This document shows, piece by piece, positions 16,042-25,294 of a stretch of DNA of 64,000 bases. The stretch's first letter is position 1; every line of letters starts with the position of its first letter. Source of the DNA: Aliishimia sp039978895. GTDB lineage: Bacteria; Pseudomonadota; Alphaproteobacteria; Rhodobacterales; Rhodobacteraceae. Location: positions 25,624 to 89,623 of the forward strand of contig JBDWAL010000064.1 in the NCBI GenBank assembly GCA_039978895.1. Direction: 5' to 3'. The position numbers and the translations under genes are program-made. The notes under the pieces were generated by a model that was not told the DNA's origin, ran no database searches, and worked only from the letters and a program-made list of their open reading frames with translations.

Positions 16042-17544
16042 TTATGTCAAAGGCAGGTCGCTCAGAATCGCCGCGGCCGCGTGCTGCGCGGAGAGAACTG
16101 CCATCGGCACACCCGCGCCCGGATGTGCCCCGCCGCCCGTCAAATACAGACCCTTCATCGCGGTGCGCGCAGTCGGGCGTTGAAACGCGGCCATCATCCC
16201 GTGTGGGGACCGCCCGTAAAGCGACCCTGTCGAGGCCGGGAACATTTGATCGAAATCCTGCGGTCCAGTCACTGTCGTCACATCTGGTGTCGGTGAGAAG
16301 GTCAGCCCGTAGTCCCTGAGCTGTGAAAGGATGCGTGTCTGACATTGCTGTTTCACTTCTTGTGATGGGATATCAGCGCCCAACGGAGGGCTGTTTAGGA
16401 TAATTTCAAACCGCTCTAGCCCGACAGGGGGATCGTGCCCAAACCTGTCTTGCGCACAGATATATAGGGTCGGGTCGGTTTGGTTCTGACCTTTGGCGAG
16501 CGACGCATATTCGTCCTTTGGGTCCTTGGCGAAAAACACATTGTGCGCGGCAAGCGGTTGCCCGGATGGTGTTGCCGCAAAACTCATCACATGGGCCGAC
16601 AGACTGCGCGGTGCGACACCCGTGGGTGACACAGCCATCGCGCAGTCGGTTCCGAGTGCGCCCGTCGCCAGCGCGTTTGGATCACCGTTGAAGACAACAG
16701 CATCAACCTGAAATCGACGGTCCTCGGTCTGGATTGCGCAAATGGTGCCGCCTTGTGTTTCGATCCGCGTCACGTGGGACTCATAATGAAATTCAGCGCC
16801 CTTACGTTCTGCCGCCTTCGCAATACTGAGGGCAAGTTGGTGCATCCCACCTTCCACGTGCCACACGCCCTGACTCTCGGCGTGCCAGATTAAGCCGAGC
16901 AGCGCAGGTGTCGCCATAGGAAGCCCACCAACATAGGTGGCATAACGCGCAAACAACTGTGCAAGGCGCGGTTCTGAAAACTGGCGGTTTAAAGAGGTCG
17001 CAAAGTTGCGCAATGGGTCCATCGCCGGAACAATGCGCGGACCAGTGGCCACGATTCGCGCAACAGCCGCCAGTGATGGTGTGGGCGTTTGCATCATGGG
17101 AGCATCAAATGTCTCGAATAGGCGTTGTGCTTTGGCCGAAAAGGCAGAAAATTCCCGCGCAGATTTTGACCCGAACGCGGCGTGCACATTGTCAAAGCTC
17201 AACTGTGGATCATGCATCAGATCAAGGGTTGTGCCGTCGTGCCAGAAATGTCGGGCCAATAGGTCTTGTCGGTGAAAGGTCACAACATCTTCCAACCTCA
17301 ATCCCACCTCCGAAAATAGGGCGTCAAACACAGATTTCAGCGTCAGAACGGTTGGCCCCGCATCGACCGGGCCAGCGGGTGTCGCCACTTGCCGCATTTT
17401 GCCGCCGGGCGCGCTGTGACGTTCCAGAACTGTTGTGCGAATACCGTGATGCGCCAGCCGTAGCGCGGTAGCCAATCCGCCTATTCCAGCGCCAATAACC
17501 ACAACATGAGGCGAGGTCTGCGGCACGGATTGGGTTCCTTTCAT
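16042..17544 (-). CDS. crtD: Methoxyneurosporene (hydroxyneurosporene) desaturase
   Basis: A 500-residue CrtI/CrtD-type FAD desaturase. The N-terminal nucleotide fold is VVVIGAGIGGLATALRLAHHG, and the C-terminal signature is LYLTGGGAHPGAGVPMAVLS. CrtD desaturates hydroxyneurosporene at C3,4 on the way to spheroidene. It is distinguished from crtI by its place in the crtCD pair and shorter N-terminal region. Divergent from crtE with one PpsR box between. Confidence 0.95.
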   Translation of the reverse strand: MKGTQSVPQTSPHVVVIGAGIGGLATALRLAHHGIRTTVLERHSAPGGKMRQVATPAGPVDAGPTVLTLKSVFDALFSEVGLRLEDVVTFHRQDLLARHFWHDGTTLDLMHDPQLSFDNVHAAFGSKSAREFSAFSAKAQRLFETFDAPMMQTPTPSLAAVARIVATGPRIVPAMDPLRNFATSLNRQFSEPRLAQLFARYATYVGGLPMATPALLGLIWHAESQGVWHVEGGMHQLALSIAKAAERKGAEFHYESHVTRIETQGGTICAIQTEDRRFQVDAVVFNGDPNALATGALGTDCAMAVSPTGVAPRSLSAHVMSFAATPSGQPLAAHNVFFAKDPKDEYASLAKGQNQTDPTLYICAQDRFGHDPPVGLERFEIILNSPPLGADIPSQEVKQQCQTRILSQLRDYGLTFSPTPDVTTVTGPQDFDQMFPASTGSLYGRSPHGMMAAFQRPTARTAMKGLYLTGGGAHPGAGVPMAVLSAQHAAAAILSDLPLT

Positions 17545-17573
17545 GCGACGGTGATTGACAGGCTGCGCAATAA

Positions 17574-17591
17574 TGTCCAGTTTAGTTTACA
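17574..17591. promoter_or_regulatory. PpsR box between crtD and crtE
   Basis: TGTCCAGTTTAGTTTACA fits TGT-N12-ACA exactly, 30 bases from the crtD start and 63 from crtE. No second exact box was seen in this gap. Confidence 0.85.
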
Positions 17592-17653
17592 CACAAGCCG
17601 TCAGCAAGAAAATACACTTTCCCACGCGGCACTGGCTAACAGCGGAGCACATC

Positions 17654-18541
17654 ATGGCATTCAAAACCCGTATAGAAACCGCGATTGCAAACGCTATCAG
17701 CAAAGGTCAAACCGCCCCGGCGCCGGGCAAATTGGCGTCGGCTTTGCAGTATTCAGTGTCCCCGGGTGGCGCGCGAATCAGGCCAACAATTTTAATGAGC
17801 GTGGCAACCGCCTGTGGCGATAACCGCCCCGAGGTGACAGATGCCGCCGCCGCCGCCTTGGAGCTTATGCACTGTGCGTCCCTCGTACATGATGACTTGC
17901 CGTGTTTCGACGATGCTGACACGCGGCGCGGCAAGCCCTCGGTGCATCGTGCGTATGGGGAACCGCTTGCAATCCTAAGCGGAGACAGCCTGATCATTAT
18001 GGCGTTCTCGGTCCTGACTGAAACCGCATCGATTGATCCGGCGCGTGCTATCAATCTGTTGAAAGTCCTTGCTGAAACCACCGGAATGCCCAACGGCATT
18101 TGTGCCGGGCAGGGTTGGGAAAGCGAAGGTCACATTGATTTGTCTGCCTACCACCGGGCCAAAACGGGGGCATTGTTCATTGCGGCAACCCAGATGGGCG
18201 CAATTGCGGCAGGCCATGACGGCGCGCAATGGGATGAACTCGGCTCGCGGATTGGCGAAGCGTTTCAGGTCGCGGATGATCTGCGGGATGCGCTCTATGA
18301 CGAAGTGACACTGGGCAAGCCAGTTGGTCAAGACGATCTGCACGGGCGGCCCAATGCGGTCGCAGAGTTCGGCGTACATGGCGCGATTGAGCGGATGAAA
18401 GACATCCTCAGCGGAGCAATCTCGTCAATCCCCAAATGTCCGGGCGAAGCGATGTTGGCCAAAATGGTCACCGCACAAGCCGAAGTGCTGACGCCGATGA
18501 AGTGGCGCGCAGGTCAATCCAGTGCGATTCCCGGCGAGTAA
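17654..18541 (+). CDS. crtE: Geranylgeranyl diphosphate synthase
   Basis: A 295-residue polyprenyl synthase with both Asp-rich motifs: DDLPCFDDAD (first, DDx(2-4)D type) and VADDLRD (second). The start MAFKTRIETAIANA at 17654 was chosen for its CGGAG Shine-Dalgarno and family alignment. The frame is open to 17555, but that part covers the PpsR box. It supplies geranylgeranyl diphosphate for carotenoid and the bacteriochlorophyll tail. First gene of the crtEF-bchCXYZ-puf superoperon. Confidence 0.95.
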   Translation: MAFKTRIETAIANAISKGQTAPAPGKLASALQYSVSPGGARIRPTILMSVATACGDNRPEVTDAAAAALELMHCASLVHDDLPCFDDADTRRGKPSVHRAYGEPLAILSGDSLIIMAFSVLTETASIDPARAINLLKVLAETTGMPNGICAGQGWESEGHIDLSAYHRAKTGALFIAATQMGAIAAGHDGAQWDELGSRIGEAFQVADDLRDALYDEVTLGKPVGQDDLHGRPNAVAEFGVHGAIERMKDILSGAISSIPKCPGEAMLAKMVTAQAEVLTPMKWRAGQSSAIPGE

Positions 18542-19675
18542 ATGACCGACCTGCCTCATGCCGGACATGTGCCCCCCGCCCAGCGGAGTGGGGCAGGGTG
18601 GGCAACGCGTCTGATCTCGTCGCGCAGGTTCCAGCGATGGGCAGCCGCGTTCCCGCTGACCCGCGGGATTGTGCGACGCGAAGGCGAAGCGTTGTTCGAT
18701 TTGCTGGCAGGCTTTTGTCACAGTCAGGTTTTGATGGCCTTGGTGCAATTCGACATCCCGCACGTGTTGATGGAACGCCCTCTCACGGCCGCTGAACTGG
18801 CGCGACGATGTGGGGTGCCGCAGGATCGTATGGAGATCCTATTGCGCGCAGCGGTTGCGTTGGACTTACTAAAGAAGCCCCGCCGCCAGAAATATGCCCT
18901 GGCTCGCAAAGGCGCTGCCCTTGTTGGGGTTCCCGGCCTCGCGGCGATGATCAAGCATCATGATATTCTCTACCGCGATCTATCCGACCCGGCGGCGTTC
19001 TTCCGAGGTGAGACCAAGACTGAGCTGGCCGATTTCTGGCCTTATGTTTTTGGTGGTGACATGGACCGGGATGTCGCGAGGACCTATTCTGACCTGATGG
19101 CGCAAAGTCAGGAACTTGTGGCCGAAGACACCTTGCGTGCGCTGGATTTCTCGACCGTGAACACCGTGCTTGATGTAGGCGGCGGGTCCGGAGCGTTTCT
19201 GGAACAACTGGGCCATGCCTATCCAAAGCTGAATTTGATTCTGTTTGATCTGCCCAAAGTCGCCCCGACCGCACAGCCCCGGTTTGACCAAGCTGGCATG
19301 GCGGGTCGGGCAACGATTGCATGCGGCTCATTTCGTGATGATCCGATTCCTATGGGCGCGGATGCGATTAGCTTGATCCGCGTTCTTTATGATCATAGCG
19401 ACGAAACCGTCCGAGCATTGTTGGCGAAATGCTATACTGCTTTGCCGCCCGGTGGGCGCTTGTTCATCTCTGAACCCATGTCAGGGGGGCAGGCGCCAGA
19501 ACGGGCGGGCGATGTCTATTTCGCGCTGTATACGTTGGCGATGCAGACCGGAAAGGCGCGATCTGCTGCCGAAATAAGCGATCTATGTCAGGCTGTTGGG
19601 TTCCAACCTGCCGCCGCTCCCAAGGCCCCTCGGCCGTTTGTGACCCGTTGCCTTGAAATGCGTAAGCCGAGTTAA
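18542..19675 (+). CDS. crtF: Demethylspheroidene O-methyltransferase
   Basis: A 377-residue SAM-dependent O-methyltransferase. A winged-helix dimerisation N-terminal half (about residues 55-130) is followed by a Rossmann methyltransferase domain with VLDVGGGSGAFLEQL as motif I. It methylates the tertiary hydroxyl in spheroidene synthesis. The ATG follows directly on the crtE TAA (no spacer), implying coupled translation. Confidence 0.95.
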   Translation: MTDLPHAGHVPPAQRSGAGWATRLISSRRFQRWAAAFPLTRGIVRREGEALFDLLAGFCHSQVLMALVQFDIPHVLMERPLTAAELARRCGVPQDRMEILLRAAVALDLLKKPRRQKYALARKGAALVGVPGLAAMIKHHDILYRDLSDPAAFFRGETKTELADFWPYVFGGDMDRDVARTYSDLMAQSQELVAEDTLRALDFSTVNTVLDVGGGSGAFLEQLGHAYPKLNLILFDLPKVAPTAQPRFDQAGMAGRATIACGSFRDDPIPMGADAISLIRVLYDHSDETVRALLAKCYTALPPGGRLFISEPMSGGQAPERAGDVYFALYTLAMQTGKARSAAEISDLCQAVGFQPAAAPKAPRPFVTRCLEMRKPS

Positions 19676-19684
19676 CATTTCATG

Positions 19685-19702
19685 TGTCCATTTATGTTGA
19701 CA
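19685..19702. promoter_or_regulatory. PpsR box 1 of the bchC promoter
   Basis: TGTCCATTTATGTTGACA fits TGT-N12-ACA exactly and lies 10 bases after the crtF stop. Confidence 0.9.
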
Positions 19703-19710
19703 GTTTATAG

Positions 19711-19728
19711 TGTCAGTTTTACCTTACA
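19711..19728. promoter_or_regulatory. PpsR box 2 of the bchC promoter
   Basis: TGTCAGTTTTACCTTACA fits TGT-N12-ACA exactly. The 8-base gap from box 1 is the spacing of the well-studied Rhodobacter bchC promoter, where the two sites are bound cooperatively. Confidence 0.9.
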
Positions 19729-19791
19729 TAAAAAGAGTGTCATCCAAGCCTGAGTCTTTTCGGAGTTTGGTCGCAAAACAGGGGAGCTACT

Positions 19792-20733
19792 TTGCACACC
19801 GCAGCCGTCATTTTGAAAGGGCCTAAGGATCTTGGTCTGGACGTTTTGAACGTCACCGCGCCCAAGCGGGGTGATTTGGTTGTGCAGATTAACCATTCTG
19901 GAATTTCGACAGGCACAGAGAAATTGTTTTGGTCCGGTGAGATGCCCCCATTTCCGGGAATGGGCTATCCTTTGGTGCCCGGCTATGAAGCCACAGGCGA
20001 GGTTGTCGAAGCCGCGCCCGATAGTCCCTACAAGCCCGGCGATACGGTCTTTGTGCCCGGCGCGAATTGTTATGACGGCGCGTTCGGCCTGTTTGGCGGC
20101 GCAGCACGGTTGTTGGTGAGCGCGCAGGACCGCGTGACCAAAATCGATAGCGGGTTTGGCCCGCAAGGTGCATTGCTTGCATTGGCTGCAACGGCACGTC
20201 ACGCGATTGCGGGGCAGGGCAAGGCTGTTCCTGACTTGATCATCGGTCACGGTGTTCTGGGTCGTTTGCTAGCCCGGCTGACGTTGGCCGCAGGCGCCCC
20301 CGCACCAACAGTTTGGGAAACCGACCCAGCCCGGCGCAGCGGCGCGCAAGGCTACGAAGTCATCGACCCCGAAACGGATGAGCGGCGCGACTATGCGTCG
20401 GTCTATGACGCCTCTGGTTCGGCAGCAGTGATCCCATCGCTGATTGGGCGCATCGTCAAAGGTGGCGAGATCGTCTTGGCTGGGTTTTACACCGACCCAA
20501 TCAGTTTCGCGTTCCCACCTGCATTCATGAAAGAAGCCCGCCTGCGCATTGCCGCTGAGTGGAACAATGACGACCTGACCTGCACCCGTGCGCTGATCGA
20601 AAGCGGTGCGCTAAACCTTGCGGGTCTGATCACACACACATCCAAAGCAGCCAACGCGCCTTGCGCTTATGACACCGCATTCAGCGATCCGGCTTGCCTG
20701 AAAATGATGCTCGACTGGAAGGATATCGCGTGA
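19792..20733 (+). CDS. bchC: Bacteriochlorophyllide a dehydrogenase BchC
   Basis: A 313-residue MDR-type (zinc alcohol dehydrogenase-like) enzyme that oxidises the 3-hydroxyethyl group of bacteriochlorophyllide to acetyl. Family markers are HSGISTGTEKLFWSGEMPPF and GYPLVPGYEATGEV. The start is a TTG at 19792 with a GGGGAG Shine-Dalgarno 5 bases before it; no ATG fits the family N-terminus. It is preceded by two PpsR boxes and overlaps bchX (GTGA). Confidence 0.95.
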   Translation: MHTAAVILKGPKDLGLDVLNVTAPKRGDLVVQINHSGISTGTEKLFWSGEMPPFPGMGYPLVPGYEATGEVVEAAPDSPYKPGDTVFVPGANCYDGAFGLFGGAARLLVSAQDRVTKIDSGFGPQGALLALAATARHAIAGQGKAVPDLIIGHGVLGRLLARLTLAAGAPAPTVWETDPARRSGAQGYEVIDPETDERRDYASVYDASGSAAVIPSLIGRIVKGGEIVLAGFYTDPISFAFPPAFMKEARLRIAAEWNNDDLTCTRALIESGALNLAGLITHTSKAANAPCAYDTAFSDPACLKMMLDWKDIA

Positions 20734-21734
20734 AAGACGAAGTGCCAAATCTCAGAGATTTCGACCAACGCCTGCGCGATGAAGCTGCCGTTGATCCAAC
20801 GTTGGAAGTGCCGCAGGGCGAGCCGACGAGCAAAACACAAATCATCGCGATCTATGGCAAAGGCGGCATCGGCAAAAGCTTTACGTTGGCCAACCTCAGC
20901 CACATGATGGCCGAGCAAGGCAAACGCGTTCTGTTGATTGGCTGCGATCCGAAATCCGACACGACTTCGTTGTTGTTTGGTGGCAAGGCCTGCCCGACGA
21001 TCATCGAAACCTCCGGCAAAAAGAAGATTGCCGGCGAAGAAGTCAAGATCGGGGACGTCTGTTTTAAGCGCGGTGGCGTCTTTGCAATGGAACTGGGCGG
21101 CCCTGAAGTGGGTCGCGGGTGTGGCGGTCGTGGCATCATCCACGGGTTCGAACTGCTGGAAAAGCTGGGGTTTCACGATTGGGATTTCGACTACGTGTTG
21201 CTCGACTTCTTGGGTGACGTGGTCTGTGGCGGCTTTGGCCTGCCCATCGCGCGTGACATGGCGCAAAAGGTGATCCTCGTGGCTTCCAACGATTTGCAAT
21301 CGTTGTATGTGGCCAACAACGTGTGTTCGGCGGTGGAATATTTCCGCAAGCTGGGCGGCAATGTTGGCGTCGCGGGCTTGGTCATCAACAAAGACGATGG
21401 GTCGGGCGAGGCCGCAGCCTTTGCCGAAGCGGTGGACATCCCGATCCTTGCCTCAATCCCGCAGGACGATGATCTGCGCAAGAAATCCGCAAATTATCAG
21501 ATCGTTGGCACCTCGGCCTCGCAATGGGGTGAGCTGTTTGGCCAATTGGGTGACGCCGTAGGCATCGCCCCGCCACAGCGCCCAAAGCCGTTGGATCAGG
21601 ACGGGTTGTTGGGGCTGTTTGACGCCAAAGACACCGGTGGCGACTACGAGTTGGTGCCCGCCACCGACATGGACATGCGCGGCTCCAAATCCGCGCCCAA
21701 AGCCAGCCTTGAGGTGGTCTATGACGATGTCTGA
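20730..21734 (+). CDS. bchX: Chlorophyllide a reductase iron protein BchX
   Basis: A nitrogenase NifH-like ATPase subunit of 334 residues. The P-loop is YGKGGIGKSFTLANLSHMM, and the two cluster cysteines lie in GRGCGGRGI and LGDVVCGGFG. With BchY and BchZ it reduces ring B of chlorophyllide. The start is taken as GTG at 20730, overlapping the bchC stop and preceded by GGAAGG. The ATG at 20694 would sit inside bchC. Confidence 0.96.
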   Translation: MKDEVPNLRDFDQRLRDEAAVDPTLEVPQGEPTSKTQIIAIYGKGGIGKSFTLANLSHMMAEQGKRVLLIGCDPKSDTTSLLFGGKACPTIIETSGKKKIAGEEVKIGDVCFKRGGVFAMELGGPEVGRGCGGRGIIHGFELLEKLGFHDWDFDYVLLDFLGDVVCGGFGLPIARDMAQKVILVASNDLQSLYVANNVCSAVEYFRKLGGNVGVAGLVINKDDGSGEAAAFAEAVDIPILASIPQDDDLRKKSANYQIVGTSASQWGELFGQLGDAVGIAPPQRPKPLDQDGLLGLFDAKDTGGDYELVPATDMDMRGSKSAPKASLEVVYDDV

Positions 21735-21764
21735 ACCACGCCACATGCACCCACGAGGTCACGC

Positions 21765-23378
21765 ATGACCCAAAGTATTGACCGTCAGGGATTTGAGGTC
21801 GGCTTTGATGCCGATGGCAAAGTGCAAGTTGTCGAAACCAACCCCGTTGATGATGCGCCGGTTCTGATGGACGTGTCCAAAGCAGCCATCCAAGACACCG
21901 CATTGCAAGGAGGATGTACCGCAGGTGCTGCAACCTTGGAGGGGGCCGCGCGTGCCGCTGGCAAGTCCGAAATTCTAGATCAATACGCCGCTGATTACCC
22001 GCAAGGGCCCCATGACAAACCCCAAAGCATGTGCCCAGCCTTCGGGTCTTTACGTGTCGGGTTGCGCATGAAACGCACGGCGACGATCCTCAGCGGGTCG
22101 GCATGCTGCGTCTATGGGCTGACTTTCGTGTCGCATTTTTACGGCGCGCGCCGATCAGTTGGATATGTGCCGTTCAACTCGGAAACGCTGGTAACCGGCA
22201 AGCTGTTCGAAGACATCCGCGAGGCAGTGCATGACATAGCCGATCCCGAAAAGCTCGACGCGGTTGTGGTGACGAACCTTTGTGTGCCAACCGCTTCTGG
22301 CGTGCCATTGCGGTTGCTGCCTGATGAGATCAACGGCGTACGCATCGTCGGCATCGATGTGCCGGGCTTTGGCATTCCGACCCACGCCGAGGCTAAAGAC
22401 GTGCTGGCCGGTGCAATGTTGAACTATGCCCGCCGCGAGATTGAGGCTGGGCCCGTTGCATCCCCTGCAAGTGGTAAGTCGGACCGTCCCACCGTTAGCC
22501 TTCTAGGCGAGATGTTCCCGGCAGACCCAATGGTGATCGGGCAAATGCTCGCCCCGTTAGGCTTGGCAGCTGGCCCCGTGGTGCCGTGTCGCGAATGGCG
22601 CGAACTTTACGCGGCACTTGATTGTGGTGCGGTCGCGGCGATCCACCCGTTCTACACCGCCAGCGTGCGCGAATTCCAAGCCGCCGGCCGCCCGATCATC
22701 GGCTCGGCCCCGGTGGGTCACGATGGGACGCGCGATTGGCTGGCCGGGATTGGTGACGCGTTCAACATCCCCGCCGACACCATCGCAGCCGCACAAAACC
22801 AATTCCTGCCCATGATCAAAGGCGCGCTGGAAACAGCGCCCATCAAAGGCACGATCACCTTGTCCGGCTATGAGGGCAGCGAGTTACTGGTCGCACGGTT
22901 GTTGATCGAAAGCGGCGCGGATGTGCCTTACGTGGGCACCGCTTGTCCCAAAACGCCATGGTCCGAAGCCGACGCCGCGTGGCTGAAGGACAAAGGCGTT
23001 ACCGTGAAATTCCGCGCATCTTTGGAAGACGATTGCGCCGCGATGGAGGCGATTAAACCGGATCTGGCCATCGGCACAACACCGGTTGTGCAAAAGGGCA
23101 AAGAGCTGGGCATCCCATCGCTGTACTTCACCAACCTGATTTCTGCGCGCCCTTTGATGGGCCCGGCCGGGGCGGGATCGCTACAGCAAGTGGTGAATGC
23201 GGCCATCGGCAACAAAGACCGGATGACCCATATGCGCGCGTTCTTCGAAGGTGTCGGAACTGACGACACGGCGGGCGTTTGGGAAGGCAAGCCGAATTTG
23301 CACCCGAATTTCCGCACAACAAACGCCAAAAAGCTGGAACGCGCGGCCAAGGCCGCCAAAGCGGCGGAGATGATTTGA
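21765..23378 (+). CDS. bchY: Chlorophyllide a reductase subunit BchY
   Basis: A 537-residue NifD-like subunit. Conserved blocks include PQSMCPAFGSLRVGLRMKR, SGSACCVYGLTFVSHFYGAR and VVVTNLCVPTASGVPLRLLP, with Cys ligands of the intersubunit cluster. It is longer at the N-terminus than Rhodobacter BchY as I recall it, because about 40 residues precede the first conserved block. It lies between bchX and bchZ. Confidence 0.96.
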   Translation: MTQSIDRQGFEVGFDADGKVQVVETNPVDDAPVLMDVSKAAIQDTALQGGCTAGAATLEGAARAAGKSEILDQYAADYPQGPHDKPQSMCPAFGSLRVGLRMKRTATILSGSACCVYGLTFVSHFYGARRSVGYVPFNSETLVTGKLFEDIREAVHDIADPEKLDAVVVTNLCVPTASGVPLRLLPDEINGVRIVGIDVPGFGIPTHAEAKDVLAGAMLNYARREIEAGPVASPASGKSDRPTVSLLGEMFPADPMVIGQMLAPLGLAAGPVVPCREWRELYAALDCGAVAAIHPFYTASVREFQAAGRPIIGSAPVGHDGTRDWLAGIGDAFNIPADTIAAAQNQFLPMIKGALETAPIKGTITLSGYEGSELLVARLLIESGADVPYVGTACPKTPWSEADAAWLKDKGVTVKFRASLEDDCAAMEAIKPDLAIGTTPVVQKGKELGIPSLYFTNLISARPLMGPAGAGSLQQVVNAAIGNKDRMTHMRAFFEGVGTDDTAGVWEGKPNLHPNFRTTNAKKLERAAKAAKAAEMI

Positions 23379-23470
23379 TGCGCATTTTGTCCAAAATGCC
23401 CATGGTAACAGGCGGCTTTTGTCCAAACGCGGTGCCGCTCCGTTTGGGTAAGGGAGCGCCGCGATGCTAG
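23379..23470 (+). CDS. Possible 30-residue leader ORF between bchY and bchZ
   Basis: An ATG immediately after the bchY stop opens a 30-codon frame (MRILSKMPMV...) whose TAG overlaps the bchZ start (ATGCTAG). It crosses a hairpin at 23423-23447. bchY and bchZ are normally almost contiguous, so this 85-base spacer is unusual. It could couple translation into bchZ, or be chance. No homologue recognised. Confidence 0.3.
23423..23447 (+). promoter_or_regulatory. Hairpin in the bchY-bchZ spacer
   Basis: Arms CCAAACG and CGTTTGG (7 bp, perfect) enclose an 11-base GC-rich loop that can pair further (CGG/CCG). It ends 16 bases before the bchZ start and could modulate bchZ translation or mRNA processing. 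Confidence 0.5.
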
Positions 23471-24924
23471 TCCAAGACCACGACCGCGCAGGTGGATACT
23501 GGGGCGCAGTTTACGCGTTCTGCGCCGTCAAAGGTTTGCAATGTGTGATCGACGGGCCTGTGGGGTGCGAAAACCTACCGGTTACCTCTGTGCTGCATTA
23601 CACCGACGGCTTGCCCCCGCATGAATTGCCCATCGTCGTCACCGGCCTTGGCGAGGAAGAGATGGGTGCTGGCACCGAGGAGTCAATGAAACGCGCGTGG
23701 GACGTGTTGGACCCGGCGCTGCCAGCAGTTGTTGTCACGGGTTCGATCTCGGAGATGATTGGCGGCGGTGTGACCCCGCAAGGCACAAACATCCAACGAT
23801 TTTTGCCGCGCACCATCGACGAAGACCAATGGCAGGCCGCAGATCGCGCAATGACGTGGGTGTTCACTGAATTCGGCATGACCAAGGGCCGTATGCCGCC
23901 TGAAAAGAAGCGCGAAGAGGGTGCAACCCCGCGCGTGAACATCCTTGGGCCGATGTACGGCACGTTCAATATGCCTTCGGATTTAGCCGAAATCAGGCGG
24001 TTGGTCGAAGGCATCGGGGCCGAGGTCAACATGGTGATGCCGCTGGGTGCGCATGTGGCCGAAATGCGCGGGTTGGTGAATGCGGACGTGAATATCTGTA
24101 TGTACCGCGAGTTTGGTCGCGGACTGTGTGAAGTGCTCGACAAGCCGTATCTGCAAGCGCCAATCGGGATTGAAAGCACCACCAAATTCCTACGCGCCTT
24201 GGGTGAGCTGTTGGGCCTCGACCCCGAACCATTCATCGAGCGCGAGAAGCATTCGACCATCAAACCGGTCTGGGATTTGTGGCGCTCGGTGACGCAAGAC
24301 TTCTTTGCCACCGCGTCTTTCGCGATTGTCGCTAATGAAACTTATACGCGCGGCATCCAAACTTATCTGGAACGCGATCTTGGCCTGCCATGCGCCTTTG
24401 CCGTCTCGCGGTTGCGCGGGCAAAAGACCAACAACGATGATGTGCGCGCGATGATGCACGACAAAAAACCGCTGCTGGTTCTGGGGTCCATCAACGAAAA
24501 GATGTACCTGGCCGAAATGCAGGCGGGTTTTGGTCCGGCACCGTCGTTCATTCCCGCGTCGTTCCCCGGCGCTGCGATCCGGCGCGCCACGGGCACACCC
24601 TTCATGGGCTATGCGGGCGCGACCTATTTATTGCAGGAAGTCTGCAACGCGCTGTTTGATGCGTTGTTCCACATCCTACCGCTGGGCACTGAGATGGACG
24701 AGACCCCAGCCACACCAACACCTCTGCGCCGCGATTTCCCTTGGGACGCGGACGCACAGGCCCGATTGGATGAGATTGTCGCTTCCCATCCGATCCTAAC
24801 ACGAATTTCCGCCGCCAAAACATTGCGAGATGCCGCCGAAAAAAGCGCGCTCGACAGTGGGGCCGAGCGGGTTGTCCTGGAGATCGTTGAAGGTCTCCAA
24901 TCTACTTCGGGAGTGAGCCTATGA
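23464..24924 (+). CDS. bchZ: Chlorophyllide a reductase subunit BchZ
   Basis: A 486-residue NifK-like subunit beginning MLVQDHDRAGGYWGAVYAF, the standard BchZ start. Cluster-region Cys occurs in VIDGPVGCENLPVTSVLHY. With BchX and BchY it forms chlorophyllide a oxidoreductase. It overlaps pufQ by 4 bases (ATGA), the classic link of the bch and puf parts of the superoperon. Confidence 0.96.
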   Translation: MLVQDHDRAGGYWGAVYAFCAVKGLQCVIDGPVGCENLPVTSVLHYTDGLPPHELPIVVTGLGEEEMGAGTEESMKRAWDVLDPALPAVVVTGSISEMIGGGVTPQGTNIQRFLPRTIDEDQWQAADRAMTWVFTEFGMTKGRMPPEKKREEGATPRVNILGPMYGTFNMPSDLAEIRRLVEGIGAEVNMVMPLGAHVAEMRGLVNADVNICMYREFGRGLCEVLDKPYLQAPIGIESTTKFLRALGELLGLDPEPFIEREKHSTIKPVWDLWRSVTQDFFATASFAIVANETYTRGIQTYLERDLGLPCAFAVSRLRGQKTNNDDVRAMMHDKKPLLVLGSINEKMYLAEMQAGFGPAPSFIPASFPGAAIRRATGTPFMGYAGATYLLQEVCNALFDALFHILPLGTEMDETPATPTPLRRDFPWDADAQARLDEIVASHPILTRISAAKTLRDAAEKSALDSGAERVVLEIVEGLQSTSGVSL

Positions 24925-25154
24925 GCGATCTATCAAGTGAAATGTCACACATGTCAAACGATGCCAAACGGCACCGGCACGCGACAAATGAATACCGAAT
25001 TTACCTAGGCCTGATCTTCTTGGCCGCAGTTCCGTTCTGCATGGTCATTTGGGCTTACACCCTGATCCGCAACGCAGAATTGCCCGCCCAAGGGCCGATC
25101 CAAAGAGCCCTGTCCGAAGCCCGCACCATCACACCGCGGATTTTCTGGGCCTAA
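24921..25154 (+). CDS. pufQ: PufQ, bacteriochlorophyll-related regulatory membrane protein
   Basis: A 77-residue protein with one membrane helix (IYLGLIFLAAVPFCMVIWAY) followed by a short tail with QGPIQRALSEARTITPRIF, typical of PufQ. PufQ stimulates bacteriochlorophyll synthesis, possibly as a tetrapyrrole carrier. Position at the head of the puf genes confirms it. Confidence 0.92.
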   Translation: MSDLSSEMSHMSNDAKRHRHATNEYRIYLGLIFLAAVPFCMVIWAYTLIRNAELPAQGPIQRALSEARTITPRIFWA

Positions 25155-25247
25155 GCGAATACCCGGCCGCTTGGACCGGGTTACACCATCCGCACGTCTT
25201 TCGGGGCAGTGGAGTTCAAGGCAGGGGAAGAGCCCTTGTTGCACCCC

Positions 25248-25268
25248 AGCCGCGGGGGAATCGCGGCT
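25248..25268 (+). promoter_or_regulatory. Hairpin upstream of pufB
   Basis: Perfect 7-bp arms AGCCGCG / CGCGGCT with a 7-base loop. A second weaker hairpin (ACCCGG 25161 / CCGGGT 25176) precedes it. Structures here protect or allow processing of the pufBA mRNA 5' end in related species. Confidence 0.55.
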
Positions 25269-25294
25269 TCAGTACATGTTTTCAGGAGAAAAAG

